From: Bacteriovoracaceae bacterium
GTDB lineage: Bacteria; Bdellovibrionota; Bacteriovoracia; Bacteriovoracales; Bacteriovoracaceae
Assembly: GCA_947446575.1 (NCBI GenBank)
Contig: CANFHC010000013.1
Span: 1-64,000, forward strand
DNA: 64,000 bases
Direction of reading: 5' to 3'
Positions 43,285-54,800 of this stretch are shown here, piece by piece. The position numbers and the translations under genes were made by a program. Position 1 is the first letter of the stretch. Every line of letters starts with the position of its first letter. The notes beneath the pieces are model-generated. The model made no database searches. It had not been told where the DNA came from and saw nothing but the letters and a program-made list of their open reading frames with translations.

Positions 43285-43770
43285 ATGGATTTAACAACCC
43301 GGAAATCGAGCACTGTATCACCGTTCTCGCGCAGTAGAATTGAAGATGAATTCGCTTCTTTTCAAAAAGAAATGAATTCTCTAATGAATAGTTTTTTTAA
43401 CAGAGGAGAAATCTCTACCCCTCAACTTTTCAATTCAAGTTTTTATCCGGCAATTGATCTAAAAGAAAAAGACAATAAGTATATGCTGGATGCAGATGTT
43501 CCTGGGATAAACGAAGGAGATATCGACATTGACCTTCATGATAATATTTTAACAATTAAAGGTGAAAGTAAGACAGAAAAAGAAACTAAAGAAAGTGGAT
43601 ATATGTGCGTTGAAAGATCACATGGAGCTTTTCGCAGAGATGTTTACCTAGATGAAGAAGTAGATCAATCAAGTGTAAAAGCTGAATTAAAAAATGGTGT
43701 TCTCCATGTCGAACTTACTAAAAAAGAGCCGAGTAAAACAAACCATAAAAAAATTCCAATCAAGCATTAA
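43285..43770 (+). CDS. small heat-shock protein (Hsp20/alpha-crystallin)
   Basis: 161 residues from ATG 43285, five bases after GGAGG; upstream readings lack a site. The alpha-crystallin domain spans about 55-150: PAIDLKEKDNKYMLDADVPGINEGDIDIDLHDNILTIKGESKTEKE, then ERSHGAFRRDVYLDEEVD and AELKNGVLHVELTKKEP. A C-terminal IPIKH supplies the I-x-I anchor. It holds unfolded proteins under stress. No CIRCE element is visible before it. Confidence 0.93.
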   Translation: MDLTTRKSSTVSPFSRSRIEDEFASFQKEMNSLMNSFFNRGEISTPQLFNSSFYPAIDLKEKDNKYMLDADVPGINEGDIDIDLHDNILTIKGESKTEKETKESGYMCVERSHGAFRRDVYLDEEVDQSSVKAELKNGVLHVELTKKEPSKTNHKKIPIKH

Positions 43771-43869
43771 AATAAAGTTTAAATAAATTCAGCAGGTCTT
43801 ACGATAATTGCTTTTTTCGTTATGAAAAAAATAGGGCATTCAAGAAAATTGGATGCTCTATTAATACTT

Positions 43870-44571
43870 TTACCAATTAAGTGATTTTCCATCGCGAAAA
43901 AATCCACCCGTTGGCCCATCATCAGGAAGTTCCGCTGCCCATAAAATACTTTTAGCACCAAGGACAGGTGATCTTCCACCAGCTCCTCCCATTTCGGTCG
44001 CGCACCATCCGGGACAAACAGAGTTAACCAAAATTTTATTTGTTTTTAATTCTCCGGCCACTGTTTTTGTAAGCGCATTGAGTGCTGCTTTGGAAGTTGC
44101 ATAAGCTGGTATACCACCAGTTAGGCCTGCAATTGAGCCAGCTTCACTTGAAACATTTACGATGCGACCCTGGGTAGATTTTAAAAGCAATGGTAAAAAA
44201 GTTTTTATCATTCTCCAAGGCCCATAGAAATTTGTTTCCATCGTGACTTTGCATTCGACTTCGATATCGGCGTTAATGGCTTTTTGCCAAGTATCGTAAT
44301 TAATTCCTGCGTTGTTGATTAATATATCGAGAGAGTCAATTTCCGAATTTATTTTTTCAAATGCTGCTTTAACAGATCCTGGATTGGCGACATCAAGTTC
44401 AACAAGTCGAATATTTTTCTTGAAATCACCAAGTGAGTTATAAGCGACTTCAGCTTTCTTTAAATCCCTTGCCGTTAAAAAAACTTGAACACCACTACTT
44501 GAGAGAAGTTTAACGACTTCAAAACCTAATCCTTTACCAGCACCTGTGACCAAAGCTGTTTTATTTTTCAT
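43870..44571 (-). CDS. short-chain dehydrogenase/reductase (SDR)
   Basis: 233 residues from ATG 44571. Classical SDR motifs: VTGAGKGLGFEV for the cofactor, NNAG, VNVSSEAG and the active YATSK. C-terminal CPGWCATEMGG closes the site. The preference for NADPH is suggested by ARD after the second strand. Resembles plant-type carbonyl or menthol reductases. It is divergent from the membrane-protein gene with about 46 bases between starts. Confidence 0.9.
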   Translation of the reverse strand: MKNKTALVTGAGKGLGFEVVKLLSSSGVQVFLTARDLKKAEVAYNSLGDFKKNIRLVELDVANPGSVKAAFEKINSEIDSLDILINNAGINYDTWQKAINADIEVECKVTMETNFYGPWRMIKTFLPLLLKSTQGRIVNVSSEAGSIAGLTGGIPAYATSKAALNALTKTVAGELKTNKILVNSVCPGWCATEMGGAGGRSPVLGAKSILWAAELPDDGPTGGFFRDGKSLNW

Positions 44572-44617
44572 CCAAAAAGATTGCCCCAACTCAACTAAAA
44601 ATGCTAATCTAATCCCT

Positions 44618-45181
44618 ATGCATTCTTTCAAAAATCTTTGGGACGTTCTCCTTATTTTTCTTATACCTTTTGGTGGAGGAATTCCTGGGGGAGTCATGCT
44701 CGCGCAGAGTCGAGGCATAGCATGGCCTACGATGATGTTTCTTTATTTACTATCGGACGTAATTCTAGCCTTTGCATTTGAACCAACGATGCACCTTTTG
44801 ATTAAGTACGGCAAAAACGTACCAATACTTGTTCGCATGGGCGAAGTCATGAAACTCGTAATCGCAAAAACGATGGAGCATTATGGAAATAGTTCAGGAA
44901 TTTTCGCTCTCATTATGATCGCTTTCGGTGTTGACCCAATGACAGGAAGGGCCGTCGCTCTTGCTGCAGGTCATGGTATTATCATGGGATGGATTGTTGC
45001 GATTACAGGCGACATGATTTATTTTTCTCTTCTCATGGTCTCAACTCTTTGGCTAAAAAGTATTATTGGTGATGGAACGTCGACCATGATCATCATTTTT
45101 ATATTCATGATGATTTTTCCAATTGCACTTCGCCGCATCCAGGAAAGGTTTAAAAAAAATGAATCCAACAGAATCAAATGA
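44618..45181 (+). CDS. five-helix membrane protein of unknown function
   Basis: 187 residues from ATG 44618; an earlier start would overlap the divergent SDR start. It begins with LLIFLIPFGGGIPGGVMLAQSRG, which resembles small multidrug-export-type proteins, then further helices. A charged tail ends at KKNESNRIK. The 3' end overlaps the next gene by 23 bases, so the two are coupled. Function not established. Confidence 0.68.
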   Translation: MHSFKNLWDVLLIFLIPFGGGIPGGVMLAQSRGIAWPTMMFLYLLSDVILAFAFEPTMHLLIKYGKNVPILVRMGEVMKLVIAKTMEHYGNSSGIFALIMIAFGVDPMTGRAVALAAGHGIIMGWIVAITGDMIYFSLLMVSTLWLKSIIGDGTSTMIIIFIFMMIFPIALRRIQERFKKNESNRIK

Positions 45182-45371
45182 ACTCATAAAATTAAAGACA
45201 TTCGAAATGCCCTACGGAAAATACAAAGGGGTGAAGCTCATCGATTTACCTGAGCCCTATGTCGTGTGGTATTATGGTCAGGGACTTCCTCAAGGTGAAC
45301 TGGGGAAATTACTCGGTCTTTTGTATGAAATAAAATTAAATGGACTTGAAGACTTAATTAGAAAAATTTAG
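45159..45371 (+). CDS. DUF3820 (YpeB-type) small protein
   Basis: 70 residues from ATG 45159, within the end of the membrane-protein gene. The whole family signature is present: MPYGKYKGVKLIDLPEPYVVWY then GQGLPQGELGKLLGLLYEIKLNGLEDLI. Function of DUF3820 is unknown. It overlaps the convergent secreted-protein gene by four bases. Confidence 0.88.
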   Translation: MNPTESNELIKLKTFEMPYGKYKGVKLIDLPEPYVVWYYGQGLPQGELGKLLGLLYEIKLNGLEDLIRKI

Positions 45372-45799
45372 GGACGATGGCAAACGGCATCGCTTACACC
45401 AGCACTCACCAACTCATCTTGATCCTCATGACAAAGTTTATTACTATTAGGATTTAAGTAAGCTACAATTGATCGATGCTTTTGCAGATTAGTAAAAGTT
45501 AAGTTATCAAGTTTTTTGCCGTTATATAGAGCATACGTAGAAGATTTTTTATTTTCACATGAATACGATTCTTCGCCTCTAAATCCAAAACATTTCCAAC
45601 CTGCCGATGCGTAGAGTTCTGCTTTGCTCTTTCCTTGGATTTTGCACTTACTTTCACTAAGTGTTTCCATTGCGACAATAATTGATTGTGATCTGCCTTC
45701 AAGAGTTCTTTTGCACATTGAATACGTTGTCGTTCGACCTGCTCCAAAAGCTAAGTTCGTATTAACCAAAAGAAAAATGAGAAAGAAAATTTTAGGCAT
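45368..45799 (-). CDS. small secreted Cys-containing protein
   Basis: 143 residues from ATG 45799; an ATG five codons earlier is possible. A signal peptide (ends NLAFG) is followed by a mature part with Cys in SMCKRTLEG, SKCKIQ, WKCFGFRGEESYSC, LCHEDQ and AVCHRP, suggesting disulphides. No known domain recognised. Its stop overlaps the convergent DUF3820 gene. Confidence 0.7.
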   Translation of the reverse strand: MPKIFFLIFLLVNTNLAFGAGRTTTYSMCKRTLEGRSQSIIVAMETLSESKCKIQGKSKAELYASAGWKCFGFRGEESYSCENKKSSTYALYNGKKLDNLTFTNLQKHRSIVAYLNPNSNKLCHEDQDELVSAGVSDAVCHRP

Positions 45800-45993
45800 G
45801 TAATAAGATTTCACAGATATTCTTATATAGTCAAGAGATCAAGAGGATGAATTTCTCCAAAATTGTAAAATTTCACTAGAGCAATAACCTTCTGAGCAGA
45901 AATAAATATCGTCTCGCATTTTCAGAATGATCAACGTTTCAAAAAAACTAACAAAATGATTGGTTATCAATAAGGGGCAATTTAAAATAAAAA

Positions 45994-46011
45994 AGCCACC
46001 CGAAGGTGGCT
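45994..46011 (-). terminator. orphan terminator on the minus strand
   Basis: 7-bp stem AGCCACC (45994-46000) with GGTGGCT (46005-46011) and a tetraloop (cgaa on the plus strand), followed on the minus strand by TTTTTATTTT. It is the right form for Rho-independent termination of leftward transcription, yet genes to its right up to 57.6 kb are all rightward. Confidence 0.75.
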
Positions 46012-46225
46012 CTTACAGCTTGTAGAGAACAAAAAGTACTTCAAACTAAAAATACAATTCTCAACCTTAAGTATATTTTGCGAAAAACAGCTGCAGTAAC
46101 TCTCTGCTTTTCATTACTCTCTGATTAGGTATAAAGCAGGAACAATGCCAAACCGGAATTTCATTAAAAATCTTCTAATTATAAGTTTTATTAAAAATTA
46201 AAAATTAAAAAAGGGACATTATGGG

Positions 46226-46237
46226 ATAGGGCCCTAT
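46226..46237. promoter_or_regulatory. 12-bp GC-centred palindrome before the rhomboid-ftsH pair
   Basis: ATAGGGCCCTAT is an exact palindrome about 64 bases before the rhomboid start. Its GC-rich core is rare in this AT-rich sequence. Candidate operator; no regulator can be named. Confidence 0.4.
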
Positions 46238-46300
46238 GGAAATAAGCACGTTTTCAAAAAAAATGTTTTGTGCAAATATTTTTTTAAGAAGGAGAACTTT

Positions 46301-46906
46301 ATTATTTCAAGCAGCGTCACTTTGAAAATTATTTATTTAAACATCTTCATATTTCTAGTTTGGAATATATATGGAGTTATTAATCCAAACTTCATGATAA
46401 ATAATTTTTTAGTAAGCTGGAATTCACTCGTTCAAGGAAGAATTTGGACTGTCGTGACTTCAGTATTCTCTCATTCAATGCTTTTGCATATTTTCCTTAA
46501 TATGTTTGTTTTGTTTAATTTTGGAATAATAGTAGAAAACTATTTGGGCCAATGGAGATTTTTTATATTTTACCTAGTTGCGGGAATGTCAGGATCTTTA
46601 ATGCATACAATAGTGTGTGCATTTATTTTAAATCAACCAAACGTAATGGCACTGGGGGCTTCCGGCGCCATTTCGGGAGTATTGATTCTTTTTGCCCTAC
46701 TAAACCCTAAAGAAATAATTTTTCTTTTTGGAATTATTCCTCTGCCTGCCATCTGGGCTGCAATTCTCTTTATGGGTATAGATGCCTATGGATTATTTAA
46801 TCAAGCTAGAGGTGTTATGTCCCCCATAGGCTATGGGGCACACTTAGGTGGAGCTATGGTTGGAATTATATATTATTTTGTTATTCGCTTATCCAAAATC
46901 AACTAA
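46301..46906 (+). CDS. rhomboid protease with an apparent ATT start
   Basis: 201 residues from ATT 46301, exactly six bases after AAGGAG. In-frame alternatives are TTG at 46268 (no ribosome site) and TTG at 46322 (no site). Six helices carry HSMLLHIFLNMFVLFNFG, catalytic S121 in ALGASGAIS, and H181 in YGAHLGGAMVG. It cuts within membranes. It lies ten bases before ftsH, so both are probably co-expressed in membrane-protein quality control. The ATT could be a rare start codon. Confidence 0.82.
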   Translation: MISSSVTLKIIYLNIFIFLVWNIYGVINPNFMINNFLVSWNSLVQGRIWTVVTSVFSHSMLLHIFLNMFVLFNFGIIVENYLGQWRFFIFYLVAGMSGSLMHTIVCAFILNQPNVMALGASGAISGVLILFALLNPKEIIFLFGIIPLPAIWAAILFMGIDAYGLFNQARGVMSPIGYGAHLGGAMVGIIYYFVIRLSKIN

Positions 46907-46915
46907 AGGATTCAA

Positions 46916-48754
46916 ATGGCTAAATTAGAAGAATCTCAATTCAAAAAGATATCACCAAATATTTTTTTAATATTTCTTCTTTTATTATATTTTGCTTGGC
47001 CAAACAAGTTTTCTCAAACCAATTCAAAATGGCTCCAAATACCTTATAGTGAATTTCAGAAGTTATTAGCAGAAAAGAAAATAGATGAACTAAACATTTC
47101 TGATAAAAATATTCGAGGAAAATTTACCTATCAAAGAACAGATAAGAAAGTTTATTTTACAACAAACAGAATTGAACCAGAATTGGCCAAAGATCTTGCA
47201 AAGTCGGAAGTAACATATTCTAGAGATGCAACCAGTAATATTTTTGAAGGAATATTAGCATGGGTTTTCCCTATAATATTATTTTATCTCTTTTGGGTTT
47301 ATCTAATAAAAAAATCGGTTGATAAAGGAGGCTTTACTGGCGGATTAATGTCTATAGGGAAAAGTCGAGCCAAACTATATGTTGAGACCGATGTTAAAAT
47401 AACTTTTTCTGATGTCGCAGGTGTTGAAGAGGCGAAAGCTGAATTGCGTGAAGTTGTCGATTTTTTAAAAAATCCTGAAGAGTATGGAAGACTGGGAGCC
47501 CGAATGCCGAGAGGAATTCTTCTTATCGGTCCACCGGGAACTGGAAAAACACTGTTAGCTAAATCTGTAGCTGGTGAAGCTCAAGTTCCATTTTTTTCAA
47601 TCAGTGGATCTGAATTTGTGGAACTCTTCGTTGGCGTTGGAGCAGCAAGGGTTCGCGATCTTTTTGTCCAAGCAAAAACAAAAGCACCATGCATAGTTTT
47701 TATAGATGAACTCGACTCACTTGGAAAAACACGTTCTGGAATTGTTGGAGGAGGCCTTGATGAAAAAGAGCAAACACTGAATCAACTCTTAGCGGAATTG
47801 GATGGTTTTGATACAGCTTCTGGTGTTGTCATTTTAGCGGCAACGAATAGACCTGAAACATTGGATCCTGCACTGTTGCGTTCTGGACGTTTTGATCGAC
47901 AAGTTTTAGTAGATAAACCTGATAAAGCCGGAAGAATTGAAATATTAAAAGTTCATATCAAAAAAATAAAAATTGATCCAAATATAAATCTAGAGCATCT
48001 GGCAGCCCTTACCTCTGGTTTTACTGGAGCAGATTTAGCTAATTTGGTTAATGAAGCTGCACTCACCGCGACTCGAAAACATTCGGCACTTATAACTGAA
48101 GATGATTTTACGATGGCAATAGAAAGGATTGTTGCCGGTCTAGAGAAGAAAAATAGAATTTTCAATGCCAAAGAAAAGCAAGTTATAGCTTTCCATGAAA
48201 TGGGCCATACGATACTCGCGATTGCCATTCCAGGAAATGATAAAGTTCATAAAGTATCGATTATATCCAGGGGAATAGGTTCATTAGGCTATACGATACA
48301 AAGACCTTCTGAAGATAGATACATCATGACGAAAAAAGAGCTCTTAAATAAAATAGTTGTCTTGCTTGGTGGAAGGGCTGCTGAATTGCTAATTTTTAAT
48401 GAGCTCTCAACAGGAGCAGCCGATGACTTAGTAAAGGTGACAAATATCGCTGAAGAGATTGTAACAAAATTTGGGATGAGTGAAAATTTGGGTCCAGTTG
48501 TTTTTGAAGAACAGAATAATCCCTACATGCAAGGAATGATGCAAAATAATTTGCACCGCTTAAGAAGTGAGGATGCTGCTAAAATGATTGATATCGAAAT
48601 GAGAAATATCATTGAAGATTCTTTTCAGAAAGCAATTGCGATACTGAGTAAAAACCGAGCCACCTTAGAAGTGGGTGCCAAGCTTTTGTTAGAGAAAGAA
48701 ACTTTAGTTGAAGAAGATATTAATCATCTAGCAAGCACAGTTATTCATAATTAA
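46916..48754 (+). CDS. ftsH: ATP-dependent membrane zinc protease FtsH
   Basis: 612 residues. Two N-terminal helices flank a short periplasmic part. The AAA+ domain has Walker [14 protein letters not shown] (about 205), Walker [11 protein letters not shown] and the second region of homology with [17 protein letters not shown]. The protease zinc site is H427-EMGH-431 (usual HEAGH has Ala), with the third Asp in a later STGAADDL stretch. It unfolds and degrades membrane and soluble proteins. This may be a second, specialised copy, since it is paired with a rhomboid. Confidence 0.95.
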   Translation: MAKLEESQFKKISPNIFLIFLLLLYFAWPNKFSQTNSKWLQIPYSEFQKLLAEKKIDELNISDKNIRGKFTYQRTDKKVYFTTNRIEPELAKDLAKSEVTYSRDATSNIFEGILAWVFPIILFYLFWVYLIKKSVDKGGFTGGLMSIGKSRAKLYVETDVKITFSDVAGVEEAKAELREVVDFLKNPEEYGRLGARMPRGILLIGPPGTGKTLLAKSVAGEAQVPFFSISGSEFVELFVGVGAARVRDLFVQAKTKAPCIVFIDELDSLGKTRSGIVGGGLDEKEQTLNQLLAELDGFDTASGVVILAATNRPETLDPALLRSGRFDRQVLVDKPDKAGRIEILKVHIKKIKIDPNINLEHLAALTSGFTGADLANLVNEAALTATRKHSALITEDDFTMAIERIVAGLEKKNRIFNAKEKQVIAFHEMGHTILAIAIPGNDKVHKVSIISRGIGSLGYTIQRPSEDRYIMTKKELLNKIVVLLGGRAAELLIFNELSTGAADDLVKVTNIAEEIVTKFGMSENLGPVVFEEQNNPYMQGMMQNNLHRLRSEDAAKMIDIEMRNIIEDSFQKAIAILSKNRATLEVGAKLLLEKETLVEEDINHLASTVIHN

Positions 48755-48896
48755 AACCTATAGCAAATTTAGAAAACATGAATCGCTATAGAAGTTGGCT
48801 GATCATAAAAATCCGTCTATGTTACACTTGCCCGTCTAAATAGTTCTCTTGATAATTCCTCACTATTAAAAACATTTTTTTCGAAGTGATCAAACT

Positions 48897-51800
48897 ATGA
48901 GAACAAAAATTCAATATGAACTTGACGAAAAACCAATACGTGGAGAAATCTTTAGCCCTGAACGGCTTGAGCAATTTGCCGTATACTTGGCCGAAAACAC
49001 TCAGACACTTAATAGTAAAATAAAAATCAATCTTCATAAACGAATTGAAGAAAACTATCAAATTTTTTTGCAAGTTTATAAAACACTTATTAATGACCTT
49101 AACAATAATCACGAAATCCCCCCTGCGGGGAGTTGGTTAATTGATAATCACTACATTATTGAAGATCAAGTAAGAGAAATTCGAAAAGATTTGCCTAAAA
49201 AATACTACCATGAGCTGCCTAAAATCAGTGGAGGTGAATTAAAAGGCTATCCAAGAATATACTCAATGTCCTTAGGATTGATCGCTCATTCAGATAGTCA
49301 CTTAGAAATAGAAACTCTCAAACGTTTTGTGAAATCCTATCAAACTGCAACGTGTTTAAAAAGTGGAGAAATTTGGGCAATTCCAATCACTTTAAGAGTT
49401 GTATTGCTTGAAAACTTAAGACGTTTAATAATAAATATCATTGGTCGCCATGAAATAAAAATTAGCACAACTCATTTAGCTGAAAATATCCTTCAAAAAA
49501 AAATTTCATTAGAAAGTTTTGAAAATGATTTAAATCGAATCATTAATGGAAATAACAATTCAGACTATATTTGCTTAGCTCAAATATCTAAGCAACTTCG
49601 TGATCAAAACAATGAAGTCTATCCAGCAATGGCTATTATAAATAATTATATTTATGGAAGAAAACTAACCATTGATGAAATTATTCATCACGATCATCTC
49701 CAACAGGCGATAGACCAAGTCTCAATCGGTAACATTGTTACCAGTATGCGTTTATTATCTAGCATAGATTGGCGCGATTTTTTTGAGGAAGTCAGCGTTG
49801 TAGAGCCCGTGTTGCATGCTGATCCTGCCGGCTATTATAGTCAAATGGATTTTAATACTCGTGATCGTTATCGCCATGTCATTGAAAAAATTGCTAAACA
49901 AACTGAAGTCGATGAATTGAGTATTGCAACTAAGGTTATCGCTTTTGCCAATGAGTCCCTAAAAGAGAATTCAAGCGATCAAGAAAAAGCACATATCGGT
50001 TACTATTTAATTGGTGAAGGACAAAATCAATTAGAAGAGGAATTTGTCTATACTCCTAATATTAGAGAGAGGATTCAAAAATTTATTCTCGGCAATCCAA
50101 ACTTAATTTATTTTGGGTTATTTATTATTCTGCAAGCGTTATTCATATTCTGTATTTTATTTTTCTCAAAAAGTATTTCTAAACACAATATTGGGTATTT
50201 ATTTATCGCTCTTTCTTTTATTCCTGTAAGTGATACGGCCATAAGTCTTTTAAATTTAATTATCACTAAAGCAATTCCTCCAAGAATTTTGCCAAAATTA
50301 GAATTCAAAAAAACAATTCCATCATCGTCAAAAACATTTGTAGTTATTCCAACTATTTTTAGTAATCAATTTTCTGTTACTAAATTAATTGAAATCCTTG
50401 AGGTTCACTACCTCTCTAATATCGATCCTAATCTTTATTTTGCCATTTTAAGTGATTTCAAAGATTCTAACAATCAAGTTGAACCTGAGGATCAAGGGAT
50501 AATAGATCTCGCAGATAAGTTAATTTCGGAACTCAATAATCGATACTGTAAAAAAAATCCTCAATTTTATTTTTTTCATCGGCCTAGACTTTGGAATGAA
50601 GGAGAATCAAAATGGATGGGATGGGAAAGAAAAAGAGGAAAGCTAGAAGAATTCAATCAATTTCTACGAATGCCTTCAAGTTCTATTTTTTTAAAATGCG
50701 CAAGTGATAAAACTTGGGATCATGTACTTTTTGCACAAATTAAATATGTCATAACGCTGGATTCAGATACCAAAGTTCCTAGAGAATGCCTAAAAAAACT
50801 TATAGGCACTATCATGCACCCAATGAATGCTCCTCAATTCAATTCCGACTTAAAAAAAGTCACAAGAGGCTACACTATTCTTCAACCGAGAATAAGTATT
50901 ACTCCCACAAGCTCAACTCGATCATTTTTTTCTAAAATTTATTCTGGTCATACTGGAATCGATCCCTACACAACAGCAGTCTCTGATATTTATCAAGATC
51001 TTTTTGCTGAAGGGAGTTTTGTCGGTAAAGGCCTCTACGTTGTAGATGCTTTTAAGCAATGCTTAGATGGGGAAATAAAAGAAAATACTATTTTAAGCCA
51101 TGATTTATTTGAAGGTCTTTTTTCGAGGACTGCTCTCGTTACTGATATTGAGTTTTTAGATGATTATCCAAGTCACTATGATGCATTTGTAAGAAGGTCG
51201 CACAGATGGATTAGAGGAGATTGGCAAATTTCAAAATGGATTTTTTCTTCCAATAAAAAGCGTTTTACAATTATTTCTCGTTGGAAAATATTTGATAATT
51301 TAAGACGCAGTCTTGTCGCTCCCCTATTGGTAGCAAGCTTATATTTTTCTTTTATTACGATCAATCAATTCCCGATGGCATTCTGGTTTCTACTCTTCAT
51401 TTTATACTTACCAGTTGCCGTTCAAGTGACAAGTGATTTTTTCTGTCGTCCATTTGAACTCAATTTTATCAATCATCTTAAAAATATTTTTAGTGAATTA
51501 AAAATTAAACTGACCCAAGTTACCCTCTCCGTAATTTTTCTTCCTCATCAAGCCTACACCAATCTAGATGCAATAATTCGGACATTATACCGCTTGTGTA
51601 TATCAAAAAAGCATCTCTTGGAGTGGACAACTGCTGCTGAAACGGAGTCAATGATTCTCTCAAAGAATTTGCCATCCCTTTTTATTATTATCCCTACTGA
51701 ATCTTTTGTGCTTTTTACAACCTTATCTTTAGTGTTAGTCAAAACGCCATTATCCTTTTTGGTTGCAACTCCATTTCTACTTATGTGGTTTTTCTTCCCT

Positions 51801-54800
51801 TCAATTTCTCATCACATAAGCAAAACAAAAAGAAAAACGAAACATTTATTAGATAAAGATGAGATTTCAGAATGCCGTCTTTTAGCGAGAAGGACATGGA
51901 ATTTTTTTGAAACTTTTGTCACGGAAAATGATAATTGGCTTGCCCCAGACAATTTCCAAGAAGATCCGAAACCAGTTATTGCTCACCGAACATCTCCGAC
52001 CAATATGGGGGTGCTACTCTTGTCAACTGCTGCTGCTTACGATTTTGGTTTTTTAGGCTCATTCGAATTATTGGATCGGCTTGAAAAAACGCAAACAACA
52101 CTTGATAGTTTAGAGAAATACAAGGGGCATTTCTATAATTGGTATGACACTACAAATCTTAAGCCACTCTACCCAATCTATATTTCCACTGTAGATAGTG
52201 GTAACTTAGCCGCTTATTTGATTACATTAAAAAGCTTTTGTCTAAATTTAATAAATTGCCCATTTATCGAAGAGCAAGTCTTAAATGGCTTCCATGATAC
52301 TTTTACTATTATCAAAGAAGAATTAAATAAAATTAATCCTCGCTTTTTAATTTCACCACTCGTTACCCGTCATCGTGAACACAATGAATGTCATTTAATT
52401 TTAGATAACTTACTCATAAACCTCAACATACCAAAATCAATCACTGATTGGTTTCTATATAGTGAAAATATTAAAATTAACCTTTCAATTCTATCTGATC
52501 TTCTAATGACACTCGCTCTTGAACATGGAGAAAAAAAATTTAGAGAAATTACTCATTGGATTCATTGTGCTGAAAAGATGCTCAATCAACTTTTTTTAAA
52601 ATTAAATTCATTTTCGCCAATAACAAGCGCTGATCTTGATATTTTAAAACATTCCGTTCAAGGATCTGAAGAATTCTTAGAGAAAATTCAATCTCATTTT
52701 AACGAACTTCATCCGATGAAGGCTTTACCCACAGTCTTTCAAGAAGGAATCAACTTATTATTAGAATTTAAAAATACTATTTCAATCCTTCCCGATGGCA
52801 TTGAACGGCATTTTGAAGTTTTATTATCAAAAATAAATTATTCTCGCACTTTTTGTCTTAGCTACTTAGACCGCATTCAATCCCTTGCCGCTCGCTATAA
52901 TTTTATGGCCCTCTCTTTTGATTTTAAGTTTCTTTACAATCAGGAAAGAAAAATATTTTCCATTGGATATAATTTAACTGAATCGAAAATGGACAATTCC
53001 TATTACGACCTACTTGCCTCTGAGGCTAGACTTGCAAGTTTTTTTGCTATCGCCAAAAGTGATGTTCCACTTGAGCATTGGTTTCATCTGGGCAGACAAA
53101 TGAGTTCGGTTGGAGGCAACCGAGCGCTCGTATCTTGGTCAGCTTCAATGTTCGAATATTTAATGCCACTTCTTATTATGAAAAATTATGACAATACTCT
53201 TCTCTCTGAAACATATGTTTCAGTCGTTGCTGCTCAAATAACTTATGCTAAAAACTTTGGACTGCCTTGGGGAGTTTCTGAATCTGGATACAATGCTCGC
53301 GATCTGCTGCAATTTTATCAATATGGGCCTTTTGGAATTCCAGGCCTGGGTTTAAAGTATGGCCTAGCTTCAGATCTGGTCATTTCACCTTACTCTTCAA
53401 TTCTCGCTTCAATGATTAACTCAAAAGAAGCTTTGGAAAATATCAAAAAATTAAAAGAAGCAAAAGCTTATGGTAAATATGGTTTTTACGAGGCTATTGA
53501 TTATACAACTGATCGCCTACAGAAAGGGCATAAGAATTCTATCGTAAAAAGTTTTATGGTTCATCATCAAGGAATGGTACTCATTTCGCTCGACAATGTT
53601 CTTCACAATAATATTATGCAAACCTATTTTCATTCTGACTCACTTGTAAAAGCTGCGGAACTCCTCTTACAAGAAAAAATCCCACAAACTATTGACTTAG
53701 TTCCTCATCACCAGGAATCCCTCCCGGCCATAAATCAAAATTTAGATTTTACGAGTGGAGTTCAAATTTATAAACAGGTTAATCCTCCTTTTCCATGTTC
53801 TCATATTTTGAGCAACGGATCTTATACCGTCATGTTAACCACAACTGGTTCAGGATTTTCTCAGTATCAAAACTTGGCCATAAGCCGATGGACTGAAGAT
53901 TCTACTTTGGAATCTAAGGGAAATTTTATTTTCTTTCATGATAATACTAATAACACATCAAGCTCCACCACTTTTCAACCAATGCGAGATAATGAGCAGT
54001 CCTATGAGACTTATTTTTCAGAACATAAGGTGGAATTTTTTAAATATGATCCAAATATAACCTTACATACAGAAATTATCATTTCCCCTGAGGATCATGT
54101 TGAATTACGAAGAATTACTATTAGTAATAATTCTCAAATTGAACGTAATGTAGATATTACCAGTTACATGGAACCAGTACTCGCTAGAGCTAAAGATGAC
54201 AATGCCCACCTAACTTTCAGTAAACTATTTTTAGAAACTGAATTCATTGACAGTAAAAGTGCATTATTGGTTCATCGAAGAAAACGTTCTAATGAAGATA
54301 AAGAAAGATGGGGCATTCATGTCGTTGTGACTAATGCAGCAGAATATTCACCAACAGAATATGAAACTGATCGCATGCGGTTTGTAGGAAGAGGGCACAC
54401 ACTTTCAAGCCCCAAAGTGATTGTAGACAATCTCACGCTCTCCAATACCACAGGAACAGTTTTAGATCCCGTGCTCTCCCTTAGAAAATGTTTAACCATC
54501 CCAGCTCGATCTAAAGTTAAAATTTGTTTTTCAACAGGTATTACAGAAAGCCGTGACGAAGCTTTAAGAATAATTGACAAGTATCATGACATTCACGCTT
54601 TTGATCGCGAACAAGATTTATCTTGGACTCAAACTCAGTCTGAATTGCGGCATCTAAAAATTGAAATTGATGATGCCCATTTATTTCAAGAACTAGCAAG
54701 TGTCCTAATATTTTCTAATCCATTAATGAGACCAATTTCAGAAAACTTAAAAAAGAATCACAAATCGCAAGATGGACTATGGGCATTTGGAATAAGCGGG

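Larger units (their letters stand above)
45800..46300. other. 500-base gene-poor region with orphan terminator and palindrome
   Basis: No ordinary gene is seen. It holds a strong minus-strand terminator (45994-46011) with no annotated minus-strand gene to serve, a perfect 12-bp palindrome (46226-46237) and the leader of the rhomboid gene. A 14-codon minus-strand frame starting ATGAAAAGC is not convincing. A small RNA on the minus strand between about 46012 and 46250 is possible. Confidence 0.45.

Noticed and set aside
45955-45972. TGAT and ATCA arms that look like an FNR site
   Set aside because: The spacer is five bases instead of four and no gene start is suitably placed.
48822-49112. Long minus-strand frames opposite ndvB and in its leader, plus similar frames inside other large genes
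   Set aside because: They lie opposite or within confident coding genes and have no ribosome site or family match.
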